A stretch of DNA of 44,465 nt, taken from Clostridia bacterium. Its GTDB lineage: Bacteria; Bacillota; Clostridia; Oscillospirales; Acutalibacteraceae. Below the pieces are notes generated by a model that was not told the DNA's origin, ran no database searches, and saw only the letters and a list, made by a program, of their open reading frames with translations. Below are positions 22,091-31,017 of this stretch, piece after piece. The first letter of the stretch is position 1. Each line of letters begins with the position of its first letter. The stretch spans positions 1 through 44,465 of the forward strand of contig CAAGJJ010000043.1 in assembly GCA_900770165.1 (NCBI GenBank), read 5' to 3'. The translations under genes and the position numbers were made by a program.

Positions 22091-22969
22091 ATGTCCATAG
22101 AAATCACAGAATTTACCCATCCAGTACATGGAAAATGTATATCAATTAATAATGAAATAATTAAAGTTGATATTACTATAGATAAGGGACCCTTTATTAT
22201 TTATTTTGGATTTATAAATGGCAAAAACTTATTATATAGTAACGAAGGAAATCATGGACATTTAGGACATCATTTATGGTTCAATCCAAAAACTATTTCA
22301 GAATCTCCTTCTCTTGAGAAATCTGTAGTGTATACACCTTCAAACAATGGCGTAAAATTTACACAAATAATCGATAACCCAATAAATCTTAAAATAAGCA
22401 TAGAAACATTATTCGCACCAGAAACTAACGATTTTATGATATTGCACAGCGTGCAAAATATATCAAAAGAATCTAAAAAGATTTCAATTTGTGCAAGTAC
22501 ATTAATGAATCCAAATGGAATATTAATTGTTCCTCAATGTAATGAAGACACTAAACTTTTCCCAAATAGATTATTAGCCTTATGGCCATATTCTAGATTT
22601 GATGATAAACGGTTTTATCTTGGAAATAAATATATATCCTTTCAACATGATTCCGAGATTAAAAATCCTTTTAAGTTTGGAACTAACAATACTTCCGGCT
22701 GGGCTTCTTATATGTTAGACAATACAGTTTTTATAAAAAGATTTGTGCATAATGATGATGCTAGGTACCCTGACTTTGGATGTTCATTTGAATCTTATTC
22801 ATGTGATAAATACTTATCACTAAATACAAATAGCGCTTTCTACCTTGCAAAGCCAAAAGAAATTATCAAACATGTTGAAAACTGGTCTATTTTTAAAAAT
22901 ATAAATAATCTTAAAAATTGTAGAAAAGATAAAGATATCCAAGATTTTTTTAATAACTCTATCTTATAG
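22091..22969 (+). CDS. Conserved protein, possibly mutarotase-like beta-sandwich
   Basis: A 292-residue soluble protein, start supported by TAGGAGG. Features such as GHLGHHLWFNPK, a beta-rich middle with many N/S/T, LLALWPYSRFDDKRFYLGNK and LNTNSAFYLAKPKEIIKHVENW suggest a galactose-mutarotase-like fold (sugar-binding beta-sandwich), but I cannot assign a family with certainty. It follows tmcAL by 20 bases and is probably cotranscribed. Confidence 0.7.
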   Translation: MSIEITEFTHPVHGKCISINNEIIKVDITIDKGPFIIYFGFINGKNLLYSNEGNHGHLGHHLWFNPKTISESPSLEKSVVYTPSNNGVKFTQIIDNPINLKISIETLFAPETNDFMILHSVQNISKESKKISICASTLMNPNGILIVPQCNEDTKLFPNRLLALWPYSRFDDKRFYLGNKYISFQHDSEIKNPFKFGTNNTSGWASYMLDNTVFIKRFVHNDDARYPDFGCSFESYSCDKYLSLNTNSAFYLAKPKEIIKHVENWSIFKNINNLKNCRKDKDIQDFFNNSIL

Positions 22970-23048
22970 CTACTAAAAATCATTATAAAACTTATTTCAT
23001 AATAATTATCTTTGAAAACTTTTATAAATAACACCGATGTATTAATTC

Positions 23049-23085
23049 ATTATTCAAAGTGTAAGTACTTTTGAATAATAATTTT
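23049..23085 (+). terminator. Possible terminator after the mutarotase-like gene
   Basis: ATTATTCAAA (23049-23058) pairs with TTTGAATAAT (23070-23079), followed by AATTTTA. AT-rich and weak. It could also be an operator for the downstream kinase module. Nothing else but a promoter is visible in 22970-23251. Confidence 0.4.
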
Positions 23086-23187
23086 ACACTTGTTTAATAA
23101 AAACCTACAGTTATTACTATTGTATAAAAATCAGTATTATTAATATTGTAAATATATTACAAATATTTTATACAAATAAGTCTATAT

Positions 23188-23216
23188 TTGATTTTATTTA
23201 TATTATCTTATATAAT
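23188..23216 (+). promoter_or_regulatory. Promoter of the tyrosine-phosphorylation module
   Basis: TTGATT (23188-23193), 17 bases, TATAAT (23211-23216), about 35 bases before the first gene. Confidence 0.7.
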
Positions 23217-23251
23217 ATTGTCATAATAATTTAAGAAATGAGTGTGAATCA

Positions 23252-23986
23252 ATGGAAATTGACCTAAAAAAAATATTATTTCTTTTAAAAAAGAATTTAG
23301 TGCTAATTATTTCATTAAGTTTAGCTTTTTTAATATCAGCATTTATTTTTACAAAGTTTTTTATAACACCAATGTATACTACATCAGTAAAATTATATGT
23401 TGACAGTTCAAATTCAAACGGAACCACCAATATAAACGAGTTAAACTACGCTCAAAAAGTTGTAAATACCTATATAGAAATGATTAATACTAATGACTTT
23501 TATAAAAAAGTAAATAGTCGAGCCAATACTAATATGTCACTAAATGAAATAAAAAAGTCAATTAGTTTTGCAGTGGTAAACAATACAGAAATCTTCAGTA
23601 TAACAGCTAAAACAGACTCTCCAACAAAATCAAAGCTTCTAGCAGATACAGCATCAATCGTTGCAATAGAAACCATAGCAGAACTAAAACAATCATCAAA
23701 AATTAATGTTGTTAGCTCTGCTCCTCTTCCAACTTCTCCTTCAAGCCCTAATCTTAAGTTAAACTGTGCTATAGGATTTTTCATTGGATTATTTTTGTCC
23801 TTTATAATTTCTCTTCTAAAAGACTCTCTTAATGTAAAAATAAAGAATGAAGAAGATCTAGAAAACAACTATGACATACCTATATTAGGAGTCATCCCCT
23901 ATTTTGAGCAAATTGCTGAAGAAAGAGCTAAAGCAAAAACTGAGAATAAGGAAAGGGAGCGTAGAAATGAAGACAAAAAAGTCTAA
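23252..23986 (+). CDS. Wzz-family chain-length/BY-kinase modulator
   Basis: A 244-residue membrane protein. An N-terminal helix (LVLIISLSLAFLISAFIFT), an extracellular part with PMYTTSVKLYVDSSNSN and NELNYAQKVVNTYIEMI, and a second helix (CAIGFFIGLFLSFIISLL) after a Pro/Ser stretch form the Wzz/CapA pattern. The cytoplasmic tail IPILGVIPYFEQIAEERAK would activate the kinase encoded next. The gene overlaps the kinase start by 20 bases. Confidence 0.9.
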   Translation: MEIDLKKILFLLKKNLVLIISLSLAFLISAFIFTKFFITPMYTTSVKLYVDSSNSNGTTNINELNYAQKVVNTYIEMINTNDFYKKVNSRANTNMSLNEIKKSISFAVVNNTEIFSITAKTDSPTKSKLLADTASIVAIETIAELKQSSKINVVSSAPLPTSPSSPNLKLNCAIGFFIGLFLSFIISLLKDSLNVKIKNEEDLENNYDIPILGVIPYFEQIAEERAKAKTENKERERRNEDKKV

Positions 23987-24674
23987 AAAAAAGCTAAATA
24001 AATTAATAACAGAGTTTGAGCTAACCCAAGCCTATGAAAATATACGAGCAAATATTATGTTTTCAATTGTAAAATCGGGTTGTAAAAAAATTATCGTAAC
24101 TAGTTCATATGAATCTGAAGGTAAAAGCACAGTCGCTTCAAACATTGCAAAACAGCTTTCAAAATTAAATGTAAAAGTTTTATTAATCGATATGGATTTC
24201 AGACATCCAACTCAATCTTGTTTGTTTAACTTCAGTCACGAAGATGGTTTATCTGATTTAATTATAAGTGGAAAAAGTTTATCTTCCACGGTAAAATCTA
24301 TAGAAGATTATCCTAACCTGCATGTTATTACTACTGGTACTTCTGTACCTTCTCCGTCCAATTTATTAGCTAGTAAAAAATTAGAAAAACTACTATCATA
24401 CTTTGAAGAGCAATATGAATATGTAATTATAGATACACCCCCTATAAACATTATTTCTGATGCCTTGTATGTAGCTAAATACACCGATGGGGTTATCTTA
24501 GTAGTTAAAGAGGGCAGTACTACACATCCTATGTTAAAAAAAGCTATGAACTCTTTTGAATTGATCAATATACCTATATTAGGTTTTATTCTCAACTCAG
24601 CTAAAAGAAGTAGTTCTGATTCACATTATAGTGGTTACCATAGTTATTACTACAATAATTATGAAAAAGGTTGA
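23967..24674 (+). CDS. Bacterial tyrosine kinase (BY-kinase, CpsD/YwqD type)
   Basis: A 235-residue cytoplasmic kinase. Walker A is SSYESEGKST (about 46-55), Walker A' LLIDMDFRHP (about 72-81), Walker B YVIIDTPP, and the C-terminus carries the autophosphorylation tyrosine cluster SGYHSYYYNNYEKG. Start at ATG 23967 after GGAAAGGGAG; the earlier frame start is inside the previous gene. It would be activated by the Wzz-like protein and dephosphorylated by the PHP phosphatase that follows. Confidence 0.92.
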   Translation: MKTKKSKKKLNKLITEFELTQAYENIRANIMFSIVKSGCKKIIVTSSYESEGKSTVASNIAKQLSKLNVKVLLIDMDFRHPTQSCLFNFSHEDGLSDLIISGKSLSSTVKSIEDYPNLHVITTGTSVPSPSNLLASKKLEKLLSYFEEQYEYVIIDTPPINIISDALYVAKYTDGVILVVKEGSTTHPMLKKAMNSFELINIPILGFILNSAKRSSSDSHYSGYHSYYYNNYEKG

Positions 24675-24679
24675 TTCAT

Positions 24680-25384
24680 ATGTTAATTGATTTTCACACA
24701 CACATTTTACCATCTATAGATGATGGCGCAAAAAACTTAGAAACATCAATAAAAATGATAAATGAGCTCACATCTCAAGGCGTAGAAAAAATAGTTCTTA
24801 CTCCCCATTTTTATTCTAATAAAATATCAATAAATGACTTTGCAAAAAAAAGAGAACAAGCATATAATTATCTAATCTCAAATAGTAATGTTATTAAAGA
24901 AAATTTAATACTTGCTTCAGAAACATATTTTACTGATTATATTTTCAATAATAAAGACATATCTGACTTATATATAGGCAAAACTAAATATATATTAACA
25001 GAATTGCCATATAATGAATCTATTACACTTAGGTTCACCGAAAAAATTGATAAGTTTATTTATACCTATAATATTACACCTATAATAGCTCATGTTGAAA
25101 GATATCCCGATGTTATTAATAATGCTAAAGTATATCAAAAACTTTTAGATTTAGGCTGCTTATTTCAAATGAATTTATTATCTCTAGATAAAGGATTCTT
25201 TAAAAGAAAAAAATTATTTAAACTCATAAAATCTGAGTTTATTCATTTAGTTGGAACCGATTGTCACAATCTTACCTCACGAGCACCAGTATATAAAAAG
25301 TATTCTGATTTGATAATACAAAAAGTAGGTATAGATGCATTTAATACAATATGTAATAATGCTAAAAAAATAATTAATGAATAA
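24680..25384 (+). CDS. PHP-family protein-tyrosine phosphatase (CpsB/YwqE type)
   Basis: A 234-residue metal-dependent phosphatase. The PHP motifs DFHTHILPSIDDGA (residues 4-17), LTPHFYSN, ASETYF, IAHVERYPDV and GTDCHNLTSR are in order. Start at ATG 24680, since AAAAAGG is well placed; an upstream TTG overlaps the kinase stop. It reverses BY-kinase phosphorylation. No glycosyltransferases or polymerases follow, so the module stands apart from its usual capsule locus. Confidence 0.93.
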   Translation: MLIDFHTHILPSIDDGAKNLETSIKMINELTSQGVEKIVLTPHFYSNKISINDFAKKREQAYNYLISNSNVIKENLILASETYFTDYIFNNKDISDLYIGKTKYILTELPYNESITLRFTEKIDKFIYTYNITPIIAHVERYPDVINNAKVYQKLLDLGCLFQMNLLSLDKGFFKRKKLFKLIKSEFIHLVGTDCHNLTSRAPVYKKYSDLIIQKVGIDAFNTICNNAKKIINE

Positions 25385-25393
25385 AATAAAAAA

Positions 25394-25427
25394 AATATCC
25401 CTCGGCAAAGCCGAGGGATATTACTTT
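25394..25427. terminator. Bidirectional terminator between phosphatase and CAP gene
   Basis: AATATCCCTCGGC, loop AAA, GCCGAGGGATATT (25394-25422), with T-rich tails on both strands. Confidence 0.9.
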
Positions 25428-25437
25428 TTATTTACCT

Positions 25438-26301
25438 TTAATAAATAAACATTTGAGTCCAGTAATATTTGCCATTTAAATCTTTATATACTCCCACACC
25501 TATACTAGTAAATTTATTATTTAAAATATTAGCTCTATGTCCTTTAGAATTCATCCAACCATTCATAACTTGTTCTGGACTTCTCTGTCCCATAGCTATG
25601 TTTTCACCTGCACCTCTATATGATACTCCATTTTCTTTCAAGGCTGTAAAACAACTTGTACCATTGGGTCTCGTATGAGAAAACAACTGTTTTTGTTCCT
25701 CTGCACGTACCTGAGCAGCCTTTTGAACATTCACATCAACCGACAAAGCACTAAGTCCATTTTTCGCTCTTTCCTCATTAACTAATTTTACTACCTCATT
25801 CGCATAATTCAAAAGTTCATTGTCTAGCTCAGGCTCATCTGATGGTTCATCTTGAATATTATCATTATCATTTCCTGGTACATTTGTATCTGGATCGTCT
25901 GTTCCTGGAGGTGTTACTTCATCAGAATCAGGGCCAGATGATGGTAAATCTGATGGGCTTGAAGAGTCTACATTAGATTCTGGTGGCTTTGAAAAATCTG
26001 TATCAGACTCAGGTGGAAGTGATGAATCACAGTCACTTGATGTTGAATCTGAACTTGTTGTTCCATTTTCTTGGCCCGGTTTTTCTGACGAGCCTCCCCC
26101 AAAAGTGAAACAGAAAACGAAAAACTCTTTAATTTTCAAGGCACATTTCCTTACAAATGGCAAATTTTGAATTTCATCTTCATCAATTTCCTGCACACAA
26201 CTCATCCTGCTATCGTTTGTATCTTCATTTGAAACAGCAAATGCAGAAATCGAACCAAACATCAACACAAAACTTAATAAAAATGCAATCATCTTTTTCA
26301 T
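25438..26301 (-). CDS. Secreted CAP/SCP-domain protein
   Basis: A 287-residue exported protein. Signal peptide MKKMIAFLLSFVLMFGSISAFA, then a long Ser/Pro/Asp/Glu-rich linker (about 75-160), then a C-terminal CAP domain with VVKLVNEERAKNGL, KAAQVRAEEQKQLFSHTRPN, SYRGAGENIAMGQRSPEQV, WMNSKGHRANILN and GVGVYKDLNGKYYWTQMF. The His and Glu of the CAP cavity are present. AGGAGGTAACAAT precedes the ATG. The promoter carries three TGTAAC boxes at 11-base spacing, the pattern of WalR/PhoP-type regulators. Confidence 0.93.
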   Translation of the reverse strand: MKKMIAFLLSFVLMFGSISAFAVSNEDTNDSRMSCVQEIDEDEIQNLPFVRKCALKIKEFFVFCFTFGGGSSEKPGQENGTTSSDSTSSDCDSSLPPESDTDFSKPPESNVDSSSPSDLPSSGPDSDEVTPPGTDDPDTNVPGNDNDNIQDEPSDEPELDNELLNYANEVVKLVNEERAKNGLSALSVDVNVQKAAQVRAEEQKQLFSHTRPNGTSCFTALKENGVSYRGAGENIAMGQRSPEQVMNGWMNSKGHRANILNNKFTSIGVGVYKDLNGKYYWTQMFIY

Positions 26302-26334
26302 TATTGTTACCTCCTATCATTTGACTGCATTTCT

Positions 26335-26389
26335 ATTATACAGTACATCAGATGTAACATCAATGTAACTTTTTTGTAACTTTTGTAAT
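26335..26389 (-). promoter_or_regulatory. Promoter of the CAP gene with WalR/PhoP-like direct repeats
   Basis: On the minus strand TTGATG (26358-26363), 17 bases, TATAAT (26335-26340). On the plus strand TGTAAC occurs at 26353, 26364 and 26375 (N5 spacing) and TGTAAT at 26384. TGTWAH-N5-TGTWAH is the described WalR box. The boxes overlap the -35. Confidence 0.6.
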
Positions 26390-26416
26390 ATTCTCCTTTT
26401 AAAGTAAGCCATATAA

Positions 26417-27874
26417 TTAAAATTTGCTTTGTGAAATTAATCTTTGTTTTTCTTCCCAAAGTTCCCTTGATAAATCTACATAATAATTATGAGGATTTTC
26501 AAAACGTTTAACCTCATCCCATAATTTATCGATATTTATCTTACAGAATTCCTTAATCTTACTTAAACTAGGTGAATTATAACACTTAACACCATTTTTA
26601 AATATCGTTTCCCGTATATCTTTAGCTACAAAATTAGTAATAATCTTTCTTTTCCAAATATATTCCGGATCAAAAATTTCATAAGGTTTTGTATCATCTA
26701 TTACTTCATTATTTAGCGTTATAACATCAGCTATTGATTTTCCTGTTTCTCTATCATATAATCTCCAAAGCCTTTTAAAACCTGGAGTTGTTATCTTAGT
26801 CACATTTTCACTTATTTTTATTTTTGGTACAATTTTATCTCCTTCTTCTACTGCTACTAATTTATATACCCCACCGAAAACCGGTGCAGATGAAGAAGTT
26901 ATAAGTCTTTCTCCTACCCCAAAAATATCTACCTGTGCTCCCTGGTAAATCATTTCGTTTATTATGTGTTCATCAAGTGAATTAGAAGCACAAATTTTAC
27001 AATCTTGAAAGCCAGCATTATCTAATAGTTTTCTAGCTTTCTTAGATAAATAAGTTATATCTCCACTATCTATTCTTATACCTTTAGGCCTAAATCCTTT
27101 TGGCACAAGTTCTTCATTAAAAACTTTTATAGCATTAGGTATACCAGATTTTATTACATTATAAGTATCAACAAGAAGCATGCAATTAGAAGGATATTGT
27201 CTAGCATAAGCCCTAAATGCATCTAATTCACTATCAAACAGTTGTATCCAGCTATGTGCCATGGTGCCAATTGCAGGAACATTAAAATCTCTTTCTGCTA
27301 TTGTACAAGCTGTTCCTATACAACCACCTATATACGCAGCTCTTGCCCCGTATATAGCTCCATCATAACCTTGTGCCCGCCTTGAACCAAACTCCATAAC
27401 ATCTCTTCCCTGCGCAGCTCTAACTACTCTATTAGCTTTTGTAGCTATAAGACTTTGATGGTTAATTGCTAGCAAAGCCATTGTCTCTATAAACTGAGCT
27501 TCTATAACAGGTCCTCTAATAGTTAAAATTGGTTCTCCTGGGAAAATTGGCATTCCTTCTGGAACCGCCCAGACATCACATGTAAATTTAAAATTTTTGA
27601 GATAATTTAAAAATTCATCTGTAAATAAATTTTTAGATTTTAAATATTCAATATCTTTATCTGAAAAATTTATATTTTCCAAGTACTCAATAAGCTGCTC
27701 TAATCCTGCCATTATCGCAAATCCACCATCGTCTGGTACTTTTCTGAAAAACATGTCAAAATAAGCTATCTTCTCTTTAAATCCATTATTAAAATACCCA
27801 TTAGCCATTGTTATTTCGTAAAAATCTGTGAGCATAGTTAAATTATATTTTAAATTAGCATAATTGAAATTCAT
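26417..27874 (-). CDS. pncB: Nicotinate phosphoribosyltransferase
   Basis: A 485-residue enzyme joining nicotinate and PRPP to nicotinate mononucleotide in NAD salvage. Typical segments: LTDFYEITMANGYF, FFRKVPDDGGFAIMAGLEQ, FGSRRAQGYDGAIYGARAA, GTMAHSWIQLF, LLVDTYNVIKSGIPNAIKV, GIRIDSGDITYLSKKARK and VFGGVYKLVAV. It directly follows pncA (11 bases), so nicotinamide is deamidated and then salvaged by the two products of one operon. Confidence 0.95.
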   Translation of the reverse strand: MNFNYANLKYNLTMLTDFYEITMANGYFNNGFKEKIAYFDMFFRKVPDDGGFAIMAGLEQLIEYLENINFSDKDIEYLKSKNLFTDEFLNYLKNFKFTCDVWAVPEGMPIFPGEPILTIRGPVIEAQFIETMALLAINHQSLIATKANRVVRAAQGRDVMEFGSRRAQGYDGAIYGARAAYIGGCIGTACTIAERDFNVPAIGTMAHSWIQLFDSELDAFRAYARQYPSNCMLLVDTYNVIKSGIPNAIKVFNEELVPKGFRPKGIRIDSGDITYLSKKARKLLDNAGFQDCKICASNSLDEHIINEMIYQGAQVDIFGVGERLITSSSAPVFGGVYKLVAVEEGDKIVPKIKISENVTKITTPGFKRLWRLYDRETGKSIADVITLNNEVIDDTKPYEIFDPEYIWKRKIITNFVAKDIRETIFKNGVKCYNSPSLSKIKEFCKINIDKLWDEVKRFENPHNYYVDLSRELWEEKQRLISQSKF

Positions 27875-27885
27875 TTTTACACCTC

Positions 27886-28554
27886 TTAAAACACTAATTT
27901 TGAAACAACATCAATGCCATTTGCACTCATATTATAAAGGGACATCAAAGACATAAGCTCTGAATAATGAAAATCGGTGTTATATGTTTCGACTAAATCT
28001 TTTACCACAATAATATTTTTGTTTTCATTTTTCATATTGTAATACGCTTTTAAACATAAAGAAAATTGTTCAATACAAATATCTGTACAATTTCCAACAA
28101 TTATAAAATTATTTACATCATTATTATTTATTAACCATTTTGTAAATTTAGGTTCTATAAAACCATTCGTAGAATTTTTTTCAATCAACAAGTAATCTCC
28201 TGATTCTTTAATTTCATCTGTAATGTTTGATTCCCATTCTCCCTTTAAGCAATGTTTAGGGTAATTTTTAAACTCAGGATTATTCTTAGAATGACTATCA
28301 GCAAAAGCTATTTTTTGTATTCCTAATTTAGAACAAATTTTTGATAAATCAGCTATTTTATTATTAATTGATAATATTCTTTTGCTACTTAATGCCCCAC
28401 CTTTAGTAAAACCATTTACCATATCAATAATTATTAATACAGTTTTATTATAATCAAAATCATTCAAATTAATAGATTTAACCTTTTCAAACTTGTCATA
28501 AATTTGCGATATTATTTCATTGGAATTTTGAAGGAATAGATCCTTTTCAATCAT
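27886..28554 (-). CDS. pncA: Nicotinamidase-like cysteine hydrolase
   Basis: A 222-residue isochorismatase-fold hydrolase. The Asp of VLIIIDMVNGFTKGGAL, the Lys of LIEKNSTNGF and the Cys nucleophile in FIIVGNCTDICIEQF make the catalytic triad; FADSHSKNNPEFKNYPKHC matches the metal site of nicotinamidases. Start at ATG 28552-28554 after AAGGAG; a GTG three codons earlier is less likely. The adjacent pncB supports nicotinamidase function. Confidence 0.9.
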   Translation of the reverse strand: MIEKDLFLQNSNEIISQIYDKFEKVKSINLNDFDYNKTVLIIIDMVNGFTKGGALSSKRILSINNKIADLSKICSKLGIQKIAFADSHSKNNPEFKNYPKHCLKGEWESNITDEIKESGDYLLIEKNSTNGFIEPKFTKWLINNNDVNNFIIVGNCTDICIEQFSLCLKAYYNMKNENKNIIVVKDLVETYNTDFHYSELMSLMSLYNMSANGIDVVSKLVF

Positions 28555-28580
28555 ATCAAACACTCCTTAAATACATCGTT

Positions 28581-28609
28581 ATTATAACATTATACATATA
28601 AAATAACAA
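28581..28609 (-). promoter_or_regulatory. Promoter of pncA-pncB
   Basis: TTGTTA (28604-28609), 17 bases, TATAAT (28581-28586) on the minus strand, about 25 bases before pncA. Confidence 0.65.
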
Positions 28610-28616
28610 ATCAAAT

Positions 28617-28645
28617 AAAAAGACCACTTCTTATTAGAAGTGGTC
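28617..28645 (-). terminator. Terminator of the M23 peptidase gene
   Basis: GACCACTTCT (28622-28631), loop TATT, AGAAGTGGTC (28636-28645), followed on the minus strand by five U. Confidence 0.85.
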
Positions 28646-28660
28646 AAAATATTTTAATAT

Positions 28661-30331
28661 TTATACATAATTTAAAGGATTTCTTTGTGAGCCACCAACA
28701 ATAACTTCAAAGTGGCAATGAGGACCTGTTGAAAAACCAGTAGATCCTACTGCAGCTATTGGCATTCCCTTAGAAACTCTTGTCCCATTTCCAACATACA
28801 GTGCACTTGCATGTCCATATAATGTTCTAATTCCATTTCCATGGTCTATTTCAACATAATTGCCATACCCTCCACTGTAACCAGCTGCTACAACAACGCC
28901 ACCATCTGCAGCTACTATATCTTTTCCATATATGCCATTTGCTGCTATATCTATGCCTGTATGCATTCTGCCCCATCTTGGCCCAAAATAGCTTGTAATA
29001 CTATGTGTATAAGGTACAGGCCAAGCTAAACTTCCTGTGCTTTTACCTGTTCCTTGTGTATAACGAGAAGAAGTTGATCTTTCCTTTGTTCCTACTACAA
29101 CTGTTTTATTTACAGGCTCTTTAATTATTTCCTTACTTACCGACTCTCTAGAAACTTCTTTTCCATCTATATAAGATACTTTATCAGTACAATGCTCTAT
29201 TCCCTTTTCTCCATTTTGAGTCACAACTGAATAATCTGTATATTCATCATTATCTTTTGTTTCTATAGTTTGAAAGTCAATTTCTCTTTCATAAGACTCA
29301 GAAACTATTATGGCTACACTAAGAGTAGGTTTTGCAGCCTTTACTTTTATCTTCATTCCTGCATGCATCAAATCCGACATGTTCCCAGGATTCAATGATT
29401 TTAGATCCTCAACACTCATCCCAAAAGCTTCTGCAATAGTTATTGGTGTATCTCCGTCTTTAACATCATAAAACTCTTCTTGTATAGCTGGAGTATTTAC
29501 CAGCTCACTTAATTCATCTAATGTCATAATAGATTCTTTAGAATATAAACCAACTACTTCTTCAACATTTTGTACAAAGGCCGCTTCTTGATTTTCACCT
29601 GTAATTCTAGAATTCAAAATACCATTAAGCATATTAGATAATCCTGACTCATCTTTTACAGCACCAATAAGTACATCATTAATATAAAGACCTGTAGCTT
29701 CTTCAACTGTATCTTTAGACTGCTCTATAATTCTATCTCTAACATCTGTAGAAGAATCATATTTAGAATCACTAACAACAAGCTTATAAGTAGGTGTTAT
29801 GCTTAATTCAGAATCTGCTTCTCCATTATATACAAGCTTTTGATTAACCATTTGATTGGCTTCCTCAAATGTCTTTTCATTCTGAATTGTACCTATTTCT
29901 TTGCCATCATAAGCAAGGGCTAGTCCATAGTCTAAATTGTTCCAATGAATTATTGTACAGAACATTATAGTAATAGCAACAACAGGCATAACCATATATA
30001 TAGGTTTAGGTAATAAATTTTTGCTCTCTTTTAAATTAGATAACTTTAATAATAATTTCTTCTTATATTTAGTAACAACAGGAACTACATAACCAAACAA
30101 TGTTTTTAATACATAACCAATTTTATTCATTGTTTTCTTCCCAGTTTTGACTATATTCATAGTAACTAATAAAGATTTACCAAGCTTTCCGCACTCATTT
30201 TTTAATCTCTTAAAACTATTTTTCAAAGTCTTAAGTACTTTTTCTGATAAAACCTTATATATATTTAACACTTTTTTTGATTCCTTTTTGATTTTCGTAT
30301 TATCTCTGTTTAGATTATTTTTACTAAACAT
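28661..30331 (-). CDS. Membrane-anchored LysM/G5/M23 peptidoglycan hydrolase
   Basis: A 556-residue protein. A long basic cytoplasmic N-terminus (about 115 residues) precedes a single membrane helix (PIYMVMPVVAITIMFCTIIH). Outside follow a domain with AYDGKEIGTIQNEKTFEEAN, a LysM module (YDVKDGDTPITIAEAFGMSVEDL), a G5 domain (about 345-425) and a C-terminal M23 metallopeptidase with HTGIDIAANG and HCHFEVIVGG as zinc ligands. It cuts peptide cross-links in peptidoglycan. The start codon has only a weak ribosome site (GGAAGGG). The promoter region contains TGTAAC boxes like the CAP gene. Confidence 0.93.
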   Translation of the reverse strand: MFSKNNLNRDNTKIKKESKKVLNIYKVLSEKVLKTLKNSFKRLKNECGKLGKSLLVTMNIVKTGKKTMNKIGYVLKTLFGYVVPVVTKYKKKLLLKLSNLKESKNLLPKPIYMVMPVVAITIMFCTIIHWNNLDYGLALAYDGKEIGTIQNEKTFEEANQMVNQKLVYNGEADSELSITPTYKLVVSDSKYDSSTDVRDRIIEQSKDTVEEATGLYINDVLIGAVKDESGLSNMLNGILNSRITGENQEAAFVQNVEEVVGLYSKESIMTLDELSELVNTPAIQEEFYDVKDGDTPITIAEAFGMSVEDLKSLNPGNMSDLMHAGMKIKVKAAKPTLSVAIIVSESYEREIDFQTIETKDNDEYTDYSVVTQNGEKGIEHCTDKVSYIDGKEVSRESVSKEIIKEPVNKTVVVGTKERSTSSRYTQGTGKSTGSLAWPVPYTHSITSYFGPRWGRMHTGIDIAANGIYGKDIVAADGGVVVAAGYSGGYGNYVEIDHGNGIRTLYGHASALYVGNGTRVSKGMPIAAVGSTGFSTGPHCHFEVIVGGSQRNPLNYV

Positions 30332-30364
30332 CAGTACACGCCCTTCCAGTTAAACACTGTCACC

Positions 30365-30425
30365 ATTTGTAACTTTCTTTCAAAAACAACAGTTTCTATT
30401 ATAACAAAAAGTTACAAATTTGCAA
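30365..30425 (-). promoter_or_regulatory. Promoter of the M23 gene with an inverted TGTAAC-containing repeat
   Basis: TTGCAA (30420-30425), 16 bases, TATAAT (30398-30403) on the minus strand. ATTTGTAACTTT (30365-30376) and AAAGTTACAAAT (30408-30419) form a perfect inverted repeat around the -10 box; one copy lies in the spacer. Confidence 0.55.
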
Positions 30426-31017
30426 CCCCCTACACCCACTTTTATATATATTCAACATTTATAACCGCATATAGCATTATAAAATTGTATAATGTTAAAT
30501 TAAGGATGAAAATAAATTGGAATTGTATACAAAATTACATTTATATTTTTAAAAAATACTATGTATAAATATTTTGTGTCAAATTTTATTTATTATCTAA
30601 TTTATTCAAAACTGGTCTAAAAATAATTGAATATAACATTATTTTCTTAATATATTACAATTATATTCATTATTGTAATATATATCTTCTAATACATTCC
30701 GGTATAAATATTCTAAAAAAGTGTAAACTACTTAGATTAGATATTTTAAATTTTATTTTCTTACAAGAAAGTTTCAATTCCTTCCATAGTTTTCTTAACG
30801 TCATATAACAAAAATAAAACAAAACACATAAATAAAAGGATAAATCACACTTAAATTGTAAGCGCAATTTATCCTTCAATACAGTTAGCATAGCTAATTA
30901 TAAACAACTAAAAAATTAATTCACATATGACATGCCTCAATATACAAACATAAAACATGTTTCAAGACTTTCACATATACTTTTTTTAATTATAAAAATA
31001 TTTTTCTAACTAAATAT
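30426..31017. other. AT-rich spacer without a convincing gene
   Basis: About 590 bases between the M23 promoter and the Nudix gene. A 73-codon minus-strand frame (30670-30891) is Phe/Leu/Lys-rich, lacks a ribosome site and looks like chance. A GGATAAAT/ATTTATCC inverted repeat with an inner AATTG/CAATT (about 30837-30875) is visible but unexplained. Confidence 0.4.

Noticed and set aside
30670..30891. 73-codon minus-strand frame in the spacer before the M23 gene
   Set aside because: No ribosome site and a composition expected by chance in AT-rich DNA.
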